The notes below the pieces were generated by a model. The model saw only the letters and a list, made by a program, of their open reading frames with translations, did no database searches and was not told the origin of the DNA. Positions 44,070 through 52,698 of a stretch of DNA of 64,000 bases are shown here, in pieces. Positions within the stretch are counted from its first letter, which is position 1; every line of letters starts with the position of its first letter. Both the position numbers and the translations under genes were made by a program. The stretch is from Rubrivivax sp. (GTDB lineage Bacteria > Pseudomonadota > Gammaproteobacteria > Burkholderiales > Burkholderiaceae_C). The stretch is from NCBI GenBank assembly GCA_016707445.1, contig JADJHR010000005.1:496001-560000 (forward strand), given 5' to 3'.

Positions 44070-44198
44070 ATGATTGTTCGTAAAGCTCAGAAGTTTGCGG
44101 TGTTCGGTGCCGGCCACGCCGGCGCCGGCTTTCCGCTGTTCGACGGCAAGCAGGTTGCAAGTGCGGGCTGGTGCAGCGCCTGGGCGAAGAAGGCGTGA
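44070..44198 (+). CDS. possible small protein, unrecognised
   Basis: An ATG-started frame of 42 codons (MIVRKAQKFAVFGAGHAGAGF…) at the head of the photolyase arm, with GC-rich third positions. It has no clear ribosome site and no recognised family. It may be a leader peptide or a remnant. Confidence 0.35.
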   Translation: MIVRKAQKFAVFGAGHAGAGFPLFDGKQVASAGWCSAWAKKA

Positions 44199-44226
44199 AC
44201 ACACCCGCCGGCGTCGCGGCTTCACG

Positions 44227-44394
44227 GTGACGCAGCCCGCCGCCAGCTTTCGCGGCAACAAGGCCGCGTTGCCCAGCAAGCCCTGCGCGGCCTGCGGGCT
44301 GGCCATGAGCTGGCGGCGTCGCTGGGCCAAGAATTGGGCCGAGGTGAAGTACTGCTCCGACGCCTGTCGGCGCAAAGTGGTCTCGCGTGGTTGA
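44227..44394 (+). CDS. DUF2256 zinc-finger-like protein
   Basis: A protein of 55 aa, DUF2256: FRGNKAALPSKPCAACGLAMSWRRRWAKNWAEVKYCSDACRR with CxxC and CxxxC-type pairs. GTG 44227 gives the usual length. It commonly sits next to cryptochrome/photolyase genes, as here, and overlaps the next start by 8 nt. Confidence 0.88.
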   Translation: MTQPAASFRGNKAALPSKPCAACGLAMSWRRRWAKNWAEVKYCSDACRRKVVSRG

Positions 44395-45940
44395 GCTGCG
44401 TTCGTTGATCGTCGTGCTGGGCGACCAACTCGACCTCGACGCATCGGGCTTCGACGGCTTCGATGCGGCCGTCGACGCGGTATGGATGGCCGAAGCGGCC
44501 GAAGAATCGACCCACGTCTGGTCGAGCAAGCCGCGCACGGCGATGTTCTTGGCGGCGATGCGCCACTTCGCGCTGGCGCTGCAGGGTGCCGGCCGCCCAC
44601 TGCACTACACCCGCATGGACGCCGTGGCGAGCGCCGGCAGCCTGACGACGCAGTTGCGGGCCGACACCGCCCGCCTGAAACCGGCGGGTCTGGTGATGAC
44701 GGCACCGGGTGACTGGCGCGTGTTGCAGGCCATCAGCGCCCTGGCTGATGCCCACAAGCTGCCGCTGGACATTCGCGAAGACCGCCACTTCTTCAGCAGC
44801 GTCCGCGACTTCGCGGCGCATGCGCAAGGCCGCAAGGCGCTGCGCATGGAGTACTTCTATCGCGAGCAGCGCAAACGGCATCAGGTCTTGATGCAGGACG
44901 ATGAGCCGGTCGGCGGCCAGTGGAATTTCGATGCCGACAACCGCGAGGCATTCGACGCGGCCGGCCCGGGCGCCGTGCCAGCGCGCGCGCAGTTCGCACC
45001 CGATGCCGTCACGCGCGAGGTGATCGCGCTCGTCAACCAGCGCTTCGCAGACCACCCGGGCCGGCTGGACAGCTTTGCCTGGCAGGTGACACGGGCGCAG
45101 GCGCTGCAGTCCTTGCAGGCCTTCATCACCGAGCGGCTGCCGCTGTTCGGCCGATACCAAGACGCGATGTGGCCGGGCGACGCTTGGCTGTACCACTCGC
45201 ACCTGTCGGCCGCTCTCAACCTGAAGCTGCTGAACCCGCGCGAGGTGGTGGCTGCGGCCGAGGCTGCGTACCACGACGGACACGCACCCCTGGCCAGCGT
45301 CGAAGGTTTCATCCGCCAGATTCTGGGCTGGCGCGAGTACGTGCGCGGCGTCTACTGGACGCAGATGCCGGCCTATCTGGAACGCAATGCGCTGGGCGCC
45401 CGCGAAAACCTGCCCGCCTGGTTCTGGACCGGCAACACCGACATGGCCTGCCTACGCGACGCACTCGCGCAGACGCTGGAGCACGGCTACGCCAACCACA
45501 TCCAGCGCCTGATGGTCACCGGCCTGTGCGCGCTGATGCTGGGCGTAGCCCCCAAGCAGGTGCATGCCTGGCACCTGGCGGTGTACGTCGATGCAGTGGA
45601 ATGGGTCGAGTTGCCCAATACGCTGGGCATGAGCCAGTACGCCGACGGTGGCGTGATGGGCAGCAAGCCCTACATCGCCACCGGCAAGTACATCCAGCGC
45701 ATGAGCCCGCATTGCAAGGGCTGCCGCTATGACCCCGCACAGCGCAGCGGCGACAGCGCCTGCCCCTTCACGACGCTGTACTGGGACTTTCTGATTCGGC
45801 ACGAGGCCACGCTGGCCAAAAACCCGCGCATGGCACTGCAGGTGAAGAACGTGGCGCGCCTGAGCGATGCGCAGAAGCGGGCGGTGAACGATCGTGCGGC
45901 GGCCATCCGCCGGGGTGAGGTGGGTACGGCACATGAATGA
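44387..45940 (+). CDS. phrB: FeS-type photolyase/cryptochrome (PhrB class)
   Basis: Protein of 517 aa of the iron-sulfur bacterial cryptochrome/photolyase class, which repairs (6-4) photoproducts in Agrobacterium PhrB. The N-terminal alpha/beta domain begins LRSLIVVLGDQLDLDASGFDG, and the FAD domain has FIRQILGWREYVRGVYW. The [4Fe-4S] ligands are visible: an earlier Cys (CALMLG), then CKGC and, 12 residues on, the Cys of CPFTTLYWDFL, the same spacing as in PhrB. GTG 44387 overlaps DUF2256. It probably acts in repair and possibly light signalling. Confidence 0.93.
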   Translation: MVELRSLIVVLGDQLDLDASGFDGFDAAVDAVWMAEAAEESTHVWSSKPRTAMFLAAMRHFALALQGAGRPLHYTRMDAVASAGSLTTQLRADTARLKPAGLVMTAPGDWRVLQAISALADAHKLPLDIREDRHFFSSVRDFAAHAQGRKALRMEYFYREQRKRHQVLMQDDEPVGGQWNFDADNREAFDAAGPGAVPARAQFAPDAVTREVIALVNQRFADHPGRLDSFAWQVTRAQALQSLQAFITERLPLFGRYQDAMWPGDAWLYHSHLSAALNLKLLNPREVVAAAEAAYHDGHAPLASVEGFIRQILGWREYVRGVYWTQMPAYLERNALGARENLPAWFWTGNTDMACLRDALAQTLEHGYANHIQRLMVTGLCALMLGVAPKQVHAWHLAVYVDAVEWVELPNTLGMSQYADGGVMGSKPYIATGKYIQRMSPHCKGCRYDPAQRSGDSACPFTTLYWDFLIRHEATLAKNPRMALQVKNVARLSDAQKRAVNDRAAAIRRGEVGTAHE

Positions 45941-47207
45941 AGCGATCGGACCTGAAACTGCGCTCATGCACTTCGCGCCCACACTTGCAGCAGCACAGGC
46001 CCGCATCGCCGCCGTGCGACCGGCCGCCTATGCACGCACGCGCAACGCGCTCGACGGCGCCGTGAGCCAGCTGTCGCCGTACATCACGCACGGCTTCGTC
46101 ACGCTCGCCGACGTGCTGGCCGGCGTGGCCAAGCGCCATGCGCTGGACGTGCAGCACAAGTTCGTCTGCGAGCTCGGCTGGCGGGCCTACTTCCGCCACG
46201 TCTGGCAGCACCGAGGCGACGGCATCCTGCAGTCGCTGCACGAAGGCCTGCTGCCCGACACCGCCTACGCCCGCGAGCTGCCGGCCGACATCCGCCAGGC
46301 CAACACCGGCGTGCCCGCGGTGGACGAAGCGGTGCGTGCGCTCTACGCCACCGGCATGCTGCACAACCATGCGCGCATGTGGCTGGCCAGCTACGTGGTG
46401 CATGTGCGCAAGGTGCACTGGCGCGCCGGCGCCGACTGGTTGTATGGCCACCTGCTCGACGGCGACCTGGCCAGCAACCACATCAGCTGGCAATGGGTGG
46501 CTGGCACTGGAAGCCACAAGCCCTATCTCTTCAATGCCGATAACGTGGCCCGTTATGCCCCCGAGTCCTGGCACAGCCCTGGCAGCGTGATCGACACGTC
46601 TTACGAAGCGCTGGACCGTGTGGCACGCGAGCCAGTATGCGAGACAGAATGCGAGCCAGCGCGCCAGATGGCGGGGGAGGGCGAGGACACGTACCGCGTG
46701 CCGCCGAGCAGCCCGTCGTCGATCGAACCGCGCTTGACCGCCGAGCCGCCCGGCGAACTGGGCTTGACGACCCACGACGCGGCCGCCGTCGCCGGTCGCG
46801 ACGTCTGGCTGGTCCACCCCAGGAGTCTGGGCGAACTGCCGGAATCCCTACCCCCCGACACGCAAGTGATCGGCGTCTTCGTGGCCGACTTCCACCGCGC
46901 CTGGCCTTGGAGCGAGCGCCGCTGGCAATTCGTCGGCAGCCGCAAGACCGAGCTGACTTCGAAGCGCTGGCACGGTGACGCCGGCGCCATCGGCACTGCG
47001 TTGAAAGGCGCCCGCCGGGTGCGCAGCATCGACGAGCCGCACCTCACGCCTTGGCTGGCACGCTGGGCCGAGTGTGGCGCGGCGCCGGCGCTGTTTCCGC
47101 CCGTCGATCGGCGCTGCGATTCCTTCTCTCAATGGTGGATCCGCGCAACGCGCGGGGTGCACTCGGCCACCGACCTGCTGGCCGTCAACGAGGTGCCCGC
47201 ATGGTGA
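45933..47207 (+). CDS. photolyase-like FAD-binding protein with swapped domain order
   Basis: Protein of 424 aa. The photolyase FAD domain is at the N-terminus: VCELGWRAYFRHVWQHRGDGI, LYATGMLHNHARMWLASYVVH, DGDLASNHISWQWVAGTGSH. A C-terminal domain follows (VWLVHPRSLGELP, TQVIGVFVADFHRAWPWSERRWQFVGSRKTEL) that looks like a photolyase alpha/beta domain placed after rather than before the FAD domain. It starts 8 nt inside phrB and ends 7 nt inside the next gene. DNA repair versus photosensing cannot be decided. Confidence 0.88.
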   Translation: MNEAIGPETALMHFAPTLAAAQARIAAVRPAAYARTRNALDGAVSQLSPYITHGFVTLADVLAGVAKRHALDVQHKFVCELGWRAYFRHVWQHRGDGILQSLHEGLLPDTAYARELPADIRQANTGVPAVDEAVRALYATGMLHNHARMWLASYVVHVRKVHWRAGADWLYGHLLDGDLASNHISWQWVAGTGSHKPYLFNADNVARYAPESWHSPGSVIDTSYEALDRVAREPVCETECEPARQMAGEGEDTYRVPPSSPSSIEPRLTAEPPGELGLTTHDAAAVAGRDVWLVHPRSLGELPESLPPDTQVIGVFVADFHRAWPWSERRWQFVGSRKTELTSKRWHGDAGAIGTALKGARRVRSIDEPHLTPWLARWAECGAAPALFPPVDRRCDSFSQWWIRATRGVHSATDLLAVNEVPAW

Positions 47208-47680
47208 CCGAAGATTCGAAAGTGAACATCAAGGAGGCGTTGCCGCTGACCGTGCTCTACGACGGCGCTTGCCCGCTGTGCCGCCGCGAGATCGGCGTCT
47301 ACCGCGGCCTGCAGCCACTGCAGCCCGATGGGCCGGTGTGTTTTGTCGATGTCAGCGACACCACGCTGCCACTGCCGCCCGGCACCACGCGCGAGCAACT
47401 TCTGGCGCGCTTTCACGTGCGCGGCCGCGACGGCCAACTGCTCAGCGGCGCGCAGGCCTTCCTGGCGCTGTGGGCCGCGCTGCCTGGCTGGCGTTGGCTG
47501 GCCCTGGCCGGCCGCCTGCCGGGTGCGGCCTGGGCGATGGAGCGCGGCTACAGACTCTTCCTGCGCTGGCGACCGATGTTGCAACGCTGGGCTTTTCGTT
47601 TTGATCAGCCCGGTTTGGATCAGCCCGGTCTGGACCGGCCTGCGCTGGAGCAGCCGAAAAGTCGCGACGGCGGCTCGTGA
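47201..47680 (+). CDS. DCC-family thiol-disulfide oxidoreductase (DUF393)
   Basis: Protein of 159 aa with the DUF393 motif near the start, LYDGACPLCRREIGVYR, a CxxC thioredoxin-like site. The C-terminus has a short repeat (FDQPGLDQPGLDRPALEQP). It overlaps the preceding gene by 7 nt. Members of this family recur in bacterial light-response clusters; the partner is unknown. Confidence 0.88.
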   Translation: MVTEDSKVNIKEALPLTVLYDGACPLCRREIGVYRGLQPLQPDGPVCFVDVSDTTLPLPPGTTREQLLARFHVRGRDGQLLSGAQAFLALWAALPGWRWLALAGRLPGAAWAMERGYRLFLRWRPMLQRWAFRFDQPGLDQPGLDRPALEQPKSRDGGS

Positions 47681-47723
47681 CCACCCCGCTGATCTCGAAC
47701 CCTCTACGGCTTTGGAACACACC

Positions 47724-48455
47724 ATGAACGCAATCGCCCTCATCACCGGTGCCAGTGGCGGCATCGGCCGCGCCTTGGCGCGCCAGCTGCACGCCCAAGG
47801 CTGCCGCGTCGCCGCGGTAGGTCGCGATGCAGGGCGCCTGGCCGACGTGGAGGCTGCCGTGCGCATTGCCGCCGACACCACCACGCCCGAGGGCGCCGCG
47901 CTGGCCATCACCGCCTGCACGGACGCACTCGGCGCCTCACCGACGCTGCTGGCGCACTGCGTCGGCAGCACGCTGATCGCGCCGCTGCACCGCACCCGGC
48001 TGGATGCCTATCGTGATGTCATGCGCGTCAACCTCGACAGCGCGGTGTTCATGTTGCAGGCCTGGATCGCGGCGCTGCAGCGCGGGCCCGGTGCCGCTGT
48101 CTTTGCGAGTTCGGTGGTGGCGCGCATCGGTGTGGCGAATCACGAGGCCATCGCTGCAGCCAAGGGCGGCGTCGAAGCCCTGGTGCGCAGCGCCGCGGCC
48201 ACCTATGCCGCACAGGGCCTGCGCGTCAACGCCGTAGCTCCGGGCCTGACCGATACGCCCATGACGGCCGGCATGATGAAGCTGCCGGCCATGCGCGAGG
48301 GCGCCGCGCGGCAATACCCGCTGGGCGGCGTGCAGACGGCCGAACAGGTGGCCGACGTGATGGCCTGGCTGCTCGGTGACGGCGCGGCACGCCTCACCGG
48401 TCAAGTGATTGCCGTGGATGGCGGCTTCACCACCGTACGGCCGCTCGTGAAGTGA
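47724..48455 (+). CDS. SDR-family protein lacking the catalytic Tyr
   Basis: Short-chain dehydrogenase/reductase fold of 243 aa with the TGASGGIG nucleotide loop. The usual YxxxK is changed: ASSVVARIGVANHEAIAAAK keeps the Ser and Lys but has Ile where Tyr should be. The rest (RVNAVAPGLTDTPM, QVIAVDGGFTTV) is normal. It may therefore bind NAD(P) without ordinary dehydrogenase activity. ATG 47724 is preceded by GGAACACACC. It is the fifth gene of the photolyase arm. Confidence 0.9.
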   Translation: MNAIALITGASGGIGRALARQLHAQGCRVAAVGRDAGRLADVEAAVRIAADTTTPEGAALAITACTDALGASPTLLAHCVGSTLIAPLHRTRLDAYRDVMRVNLDSAVFMLQAWIAALQRGPGAAVFASSVVARIGVANHEAIAAAKGGVEALVRSAAATYAAQGLRVNAVAPGLTDTPMTAGMMKLPAMREGAARQYPLGGVQTAEQVADVMAWLLGDGAARLTGQVIAVDGGFTTVRPLVK

Positions 48456-48503
48456 TATCAAAACCGCTGCCGACAGCAGCGAAGCGACACCCTGGAGTTG
48501 CAC

Positions 48504-48686
48504 ATGAACGAAGACCCACGCTGCTGCGGCAGCGGTACCTGCATCATCGACACTGAAGGCCGATGTTGGTGCGGCCGACAGTGGGACGGCCAGAAGATGG
48601 GCCATCCCCCGCTGCCGCAGGCCGAAGGCCCCGACCGTGCAGCTGCGGCGCAGCCACCCTTCCCGTTCACCGGGAGCAAGTCATGA
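48504..48686 (+). CDS. small Cys-rich protein
   Basis: A 60-aa protein with a Cys cluster near the start (CCGSGTCIIDTEGRCWCGRQW) and a Pro/Ala-rich tail. The pattern suggests metal or FeS binding. GGAG lies 7 nt upstream of ATG 48504. It is the last intact gene of the photolyase arm. I do not recognise the family by name. Confidence 0.75.
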   Translation: MNEDPRCCGSGTCIIDTEGRCWCGRQWDGQKMGHPPLPQAEGPDRAAAAQPPFPFTGSKS

Positions 48687-48998
48687 CCCGCGGCCCGACG
48701 AGCCTTGCCAGGCATTGGCTTGGATACTGCGCTGTCATGCGTCATGGTTATGGTGCGAAGCGGCTAGCCCATGATGGTTCGGCCGGCCGACGTCTCGTTC
48801 TTACAGGCGCAAGTCGAGCTTGGGACCCAAGGAACGGTGACGCAGCCTGTGCAGTTGCGTGATCGCGAAGGCGCCTCTGGAAAGCCGCCGATTTGCTCGA
48901 GCGGCAGAGTGGCGCCGGCTGGCACATCAGCGGCTGCGTGGTGGCGGCCGACAGCAGAAACTCTTCGACCCGATGCGGTGCTGCACGGGGCCCGCGAC
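48687..48998 (+). other. gene-free stretch
   Basis: No gene, RNA or repeat is recognised in these 312 bases between the Cys-rich gene and the broken photolyase. Open frames pass through on both strands without family character. Confidence 0.5.
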
Positions 48999-49855
48999 AT
49001 GACAGGCGCGACGGCGCTGGTCTGGTTCAGGCGCGATCTGCGCGTGCGCGACCACGCCCCGCTGGCAGAAGCGATGCACTTCGAAAGCGCGCTCGGCCTG
49101 GTGGTGATCGAGCCGCAGTGGCTGGCGAGCCCCGAGTGCGACCCACGCCATGTCGGCTTCCTGCTCGACTGTGTGGCCGAGTTGCAGCTCGACCTGGCGG
49201 CACGTGGACTGCCAGTGCTCCTGCGCACCGGTGCCATGCCGCAAGTGCTGCAGTCGCTGCGGCGCGAGTTTCGTTTCACTCACCTTGCCAGCCGGCTGCG
49301 CTGGCACTGCCACTTCATGCAAAGGCTCGAAGACGAGCCGGCCATCGAATGGCGCAACGTCGCGCGCACGGTCGCGCCGGCTACCCAATGGTCGATGCCT
49401 GCATGCGCCAGCTGCGCGCCACGGGTTGGCTGAACTTTCGCATGCGAGCCATGCTGGTCAGTTTTGCGGCCTACCACCTGTGGCTGCACTGGCGCGAACC
49501 GGGGCTGTTTCTGGCGCGCCAGTTCCTCGACTTCGAGCCCGGCATCCACTGGAGCCAGATGCAGATGCAGTCGGGCACCACCGGCATCAACACGCTGCGC
49601 ATCCATTCGCCGGCCAAACAGGCAAGCGATCAAGACCCGCTGGGCATGTACGTTCGCCAGTGGGTGCCAGAGTTCGGCACCGCGGCCTATCCGGCCCCGA
49701 TCGTGGACGAGTGCAGCGCCGTGGCGGCGGCCAAGGGACGCCTCTACGGCCTGCGCAAGACCCGCGAGGCTCATACCGAGGCTGACGCCATCCAGCACAA
49801 ACACGGCTCGCGACGAAGTGGCCTGTCAGCCACCACGCCCACCAAGCGCCGCACC
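48999..49855 (+). pseudogene. CPD photolyase, internally deleted
   Basis: ATG 48999 starts a photolyase N-terminus (ALVWFRRDLRVRDHAPLAEAM). After about 95 residues the sequence jumps in frame to ASRLRWHCHFMQRLEDEPAIEWRN of the FAD domain, skipping the linker and first FAD helices (about 150 residues). After a second loss and a frame change near 49378 it continues GYPMVDACMRQLRATGWLNFRMRAMLVSFAAYHLWLHW, then FEPGIHWSQMQMQSGTTGINTLRIHSP. The FAD pocket is incomplete, so the product is surely inactive as a photolyase. Confidence 0.85.
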
Positions 49856-49859
49856 CCTG

Positions 49860-49897
49860 CCGCTGGCGCTGCCGCTGCCGCTGCCGCTGCCGCTGGC
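49860..49897 (+). repeat. hexanucleotide microsatellite
   Basis: Four to five tandem CTGCCG units near 49868-49893, with flanking variants, just after the deleted photolyase. No gene is recognised from here to 50168. Confidence 0.8.
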
Positions 49898-50180
49898 GGG
49901 CGCGATCGCGTGTTGGCACCAGCCGTTCGTGAGCTTGGCGCCAGCAACGGCGCACTGCCGTTGTGGGACTACACGATGTTCGGTGTCGTGGTGCTGCACT
50001 GGACACTGGTGCTCACAGTAGGGTTGGGGTGTTTCATCGTCAGGGTGATGAAGGGGCCGGCGTACGTGGCTGACACCGAATGCCGAAACCCGCTGCATCA
50101 CGGACTGGGTCTGGTCACGGCTGCAGGCTGTCATGGCCCGCGGCCTGCATCGCAAAGTTGCTGCTGCTATGGTCTTGGGC

Positions 50181-51101
50181 ATGCAAGCCCTCAATCCTGA
50201 TCGCCGCCTGGTGCTTTGCGCCGGCCTGCTGGCCCCCGCCGCGTTGCTGGGCGCCTGCGGAACGCCGCTGCCGCTGAACCCGCCGCCGGGTTCCAGCGCC
50301 GCCGCAGCGGCTGCGCAGGCGCGCCTGATGGACAGCGCCCTGGCGCATGGTCTGGAGGCCTACCGCCAGTACCAGGACATCAGCGTCGCCTTCACCGGCC
50401 AGTGGCGGCCGCTGATCAACGGCATCCAGCCCGAGGTGGTGGACCGTGCCTACCGCGGCGCCAGCGAAGAACGGCTGCTGCCTTCACTGGGCGCAGTGGC
50501 ACAGTCCTGGCGGGGCAGCGACGACCCGCGCTTGCGCAAGCACGTGTTCTGGCACCGCGGCGACGCCGCCACCGCCAGGCCAGACGAGTTGGGTCTGTGG
50601 TACGACGGCCAGGCCAGCACTGACGCTGCGCGCGCCGCCGCCAGCGCGCTGGTGGCCGAATGTTGCGGCCTGTTCCTGCTTGGCCCCTTGTGGCTGGCAG
50701 GTCGCTGCATGCCCATTGAAGTGACCGGTACCGAACGGGTCAATGGCCGCTTGTGCGATGCCGTGCAGGTCTGGCTGCGGCCAGGCCTGGGGCGCTCGCC
50801 GAAGGACCGCGTGACCGTGCTTGTGGACCGCGACGACCAGCTCACGCGCCGCTTGCGCTTCACGCTGGAAGGCTTTGCCGGCACGCGCGGTGCGGTGGCC
50901 GAGGTGGACTGGCTGGACTTCAGCCGCCGCTTCGGTGTGCTGTGGCCGACGCGTTTCTACGAAGAGGTGGTGCACCCGCTGCGGTTGCCGGCACATGACT
51001 GGGCCTTGAGCGGCCTGAGCGTGAACCGTGGCTTCAGCCTCGCCGACCTGCGCGGCCCCAACCTGAGCGGCGCTGCCGCCGCACCGGCCGCGCCGCTGTA
51101 G
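50181..51101 (+). CDS. putative lipoprotein, unrecognised family
   Basis: Exported protein of 306 aa. The leader has an RR pair (DRRLVLCAGLLAPAALLGAC), so it could be Tat-exported, and a lipobox ending GAC. The mature part includes EAYRQYQDISVAFTGQWRPLINGIQPEVVDRAYRG and DWLDFSRRFGVLWPTRFYEE; I do not recognise the family. The start is uncertain: in-frame ATGs at 50133 and 50169 precede 50181, and none has a good ribosome site. It lies with the light-response genes. Confidence 0.72.
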   Translation: MQALNPDRRLVLCAGLLAPAALLGACGTPLPLNPPPGSSAAAAAAQARLMDSALAHGLEAYRQYQDISVAFTGQWRPLINGIQPEVVDRAYRGASEERLLPSLGAVAQSWRGSDDPRLRKHVFWHRGDAATARPDELGLWYDGQASTDAARAAASALVAECCGLFLLGPLWLAGRCMPIEVTGTERVNGRLCDAVQVWLRPGLGRSPKDRVTVLVDRDDQLTRRLRFTLEGFAGTRGAVAEVDWLDFSRRFGVLWPTRFYEEVVHPLRLPAHDWALSGLSVNRGFSLADLRGPNLSGAAAAPAAPL

Positions 51102-51196
51102 CCGCGCCCGGTGAGGCCTGCGGTCGATGGCTTGCACAAGTGCGGGGCTTTGTGCCTTTTGGGTACTGATGCCCTGCCGGCAGCCAGAATCTGTCG

Positions 51197-51694
51197 ATGC
51201 ACAAGCTGCTCTTCGATTTCAGCGACCCGAGCGCGGTGGACGCATGGCGCGCGATCGACGACCGCGTGATGGGCGGCATATCGCGCAGCCGACTTCGCCA
51301 TGACCCGACCGCCCATGCGGTTTTCGAAGGCTTGGTTTCGCTCGAGCAGAACGGGGGCTTCGCCTCAGTGCGATCGAGCCCTGGCGAGCGAGGCCAGATC
51401 AACGCGACAGTCTGCTCCATCGAGTTGCGAGGCGAGCCCCGGCAGTTCAAGCTCAGCCTCCTCACCGACGACGGATTCGACAGCCTGAACTACCAGGCCG
51501 GTTTTGCCGCTGCGATGAACGAATGGCAGACCCTGCGGCTGCCGCTCGCAGACTTCCGCGCCAGCTTCCGCGGCCGAGAGGTGCTGGGCGCGCCGAGCCT
51601 GGACCCAGCGCGCATCCGCCAGGTCGGCCTGATGATCGCCGCGCGTCAGGCCGGCCCCTTCACCCTCGACATCCGCCGAATCAGCTTGGATTGA
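51197..51694 (+). CDS. CIA30-family protein
   Basis: Protein of 165 aa with the CIA30 (complex I intermediate-associated protein 30) beta-sandwich pattern: FDFSDPSAVDAWRAIDDRVMGGISRSRL, FEGLVSLEQNGGFASVRS, RQVGLMIAARQAGPFTLDIRRISL. There is no signal peptide. In bacteria the function is unclear; members also occur in light-response regions. Confidence 0.88.
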   Translation: MHKLLFDFSDPSAVDAWRAIDDRVMGGISRSRLRHDPTAHAVFEGLVSLEQNGGFASVRSSPGERGQINATVCSIELRGEPRQFKLSLLTDDGFDSLNYQAGFAAAMNEWQTLRLPLADFRASFRGREVLGAPSLDPARIRQVGLMIAARQAGPFTLDIRRISLD

Positions 51695-52043
51695 ACCCAC
51701 CCGGCCGATGAAGTGCCGATGAGCGCCGCCACGTCTTTGCGTTTCCAGCCTGCAGAAGACCGCTCTCTGCGAACCCGCACGGGCCAGCGCCAGCGCCAAC
51801 GACAGGCCATTGTTCCGGCTTCGATGCCTTGAACGGTGCGAGCGGTGTCGAGCTGAACTGCGCATGAAACGGAACGAATCCAGAACGCTGCCGTTGGACG
51901 CAATCGATGAGCTCCGGCGGCAGCCGGGGCCAGTCTGTATGCAACAGGACAGACGAGGCCGCCGGCTCAGGATCAAGCTGCATGCAGCGATGCGACGCCT
52001 TCAACGGCATGACGCTACGCCTCAACAAGCAGGAGAATTGGCA
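51695..52043 (+). other. gene-free stretch
   Basis: No complete gene is recognised in these 349 bases. The AGGAG at 52031 belongs to the next gene. Confidence 0.5.
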
Positions 52044-52679
52044 ATGAATATCCGCAAGAACGTGATCGTGGCCACATTGGCGCTGGGTGGTGTCGCCTTC
52101 GGCGGCGTCGTGATGGCGGCAACGCCCGCCGCTGCACCGATGGCCATGTCGGGAATGAACTGGTTCGGCGGCCCGATCTACACCGGTGCCCCGGCTCTGG
52201 ATGTCACGGCAGCGCTGGTCGTGGCCGGTGGTGGCGCCAACAATTTCGACTTTGCGAAGGCGCTGGTGTCGATGCTCGGAGAAAAGACCGTCAACGCCGA
52301 GGTTGCCAAGCTCAACAAGCAGTATGGTGAAAAGGACGTGGCCAGCTTCATCGAAGGCATGACCTTCGCCGTCAAGGCCGGGCTGACCCGCGCCACCGAG
52401 GCCGGAGTCAAACTGCCGGCGGCACCTGCTGACCTGAAGGGGGTGAAACTGGCCCGCACACTGGTGAGCGCAGGCACCGCGCCTGACGGCGTCTGGTGGT
52501 CCGGCTACCTGTTCGACAAGGCCTTGTCGAATCCCATTCACGTCAAGGTGATGATCGACATCGACACCAAGTACGGCCATGGGGCCGACGAAAACACCCA
52601 CAAGATCCTGAATCAGGCGATGTTCGACGTCGCACAGGCCCTGAAGGTGCCGGGTGTGAAGCTGGCGCCCTTGCACTGA
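52044..52679 (+). CDS. exported hypothetical protein
   Basis: Protein of 211 aa with a cleavable signal peptide (NIRKNVIVATLALGGVAFGGVVMAA). The mature part includes FAKALVSMLGEKTVNAEVAKLNKQYGEKDVASFIEGMTFAV and KYGHGADENTHKILNQAMFDVAQAL, with no Cys, so a helical soluble periplasmic protein is likely. AGGAG lies 9 nt before ATG 52044. It is 19 nt ahead of the Rieske-FAD gene and probably co-transcribed. Family not recognised. Confidence 0.82.
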   Translation: MNIRKNVIVATLALGGVAFGGVVMAATPAAAPMAMSGMNWFGGPIYTGAPALDVTAALVVAGGGANNFDFAKALVSMLGEKTVNAEVAKLNKQYGEKDVASFIEGMTFAVKAGLTRATEAGVKLPAAPADLKGVKLARTLVSAGTAPDGVWWSGYLFDKALSNPIHVKVMIDIDTKYGHGADENTHKILNQAMFDVAQALKVPGVKLAPLH

Positions 52680-52698
52680 TGAAACTTGGAGATCTGCC

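Noticed and set aside
49860..49897. Short tandem array considered as a CRISPR
   Set aside because: The unit is 6 bp with no spacers; it is a microsatellite.
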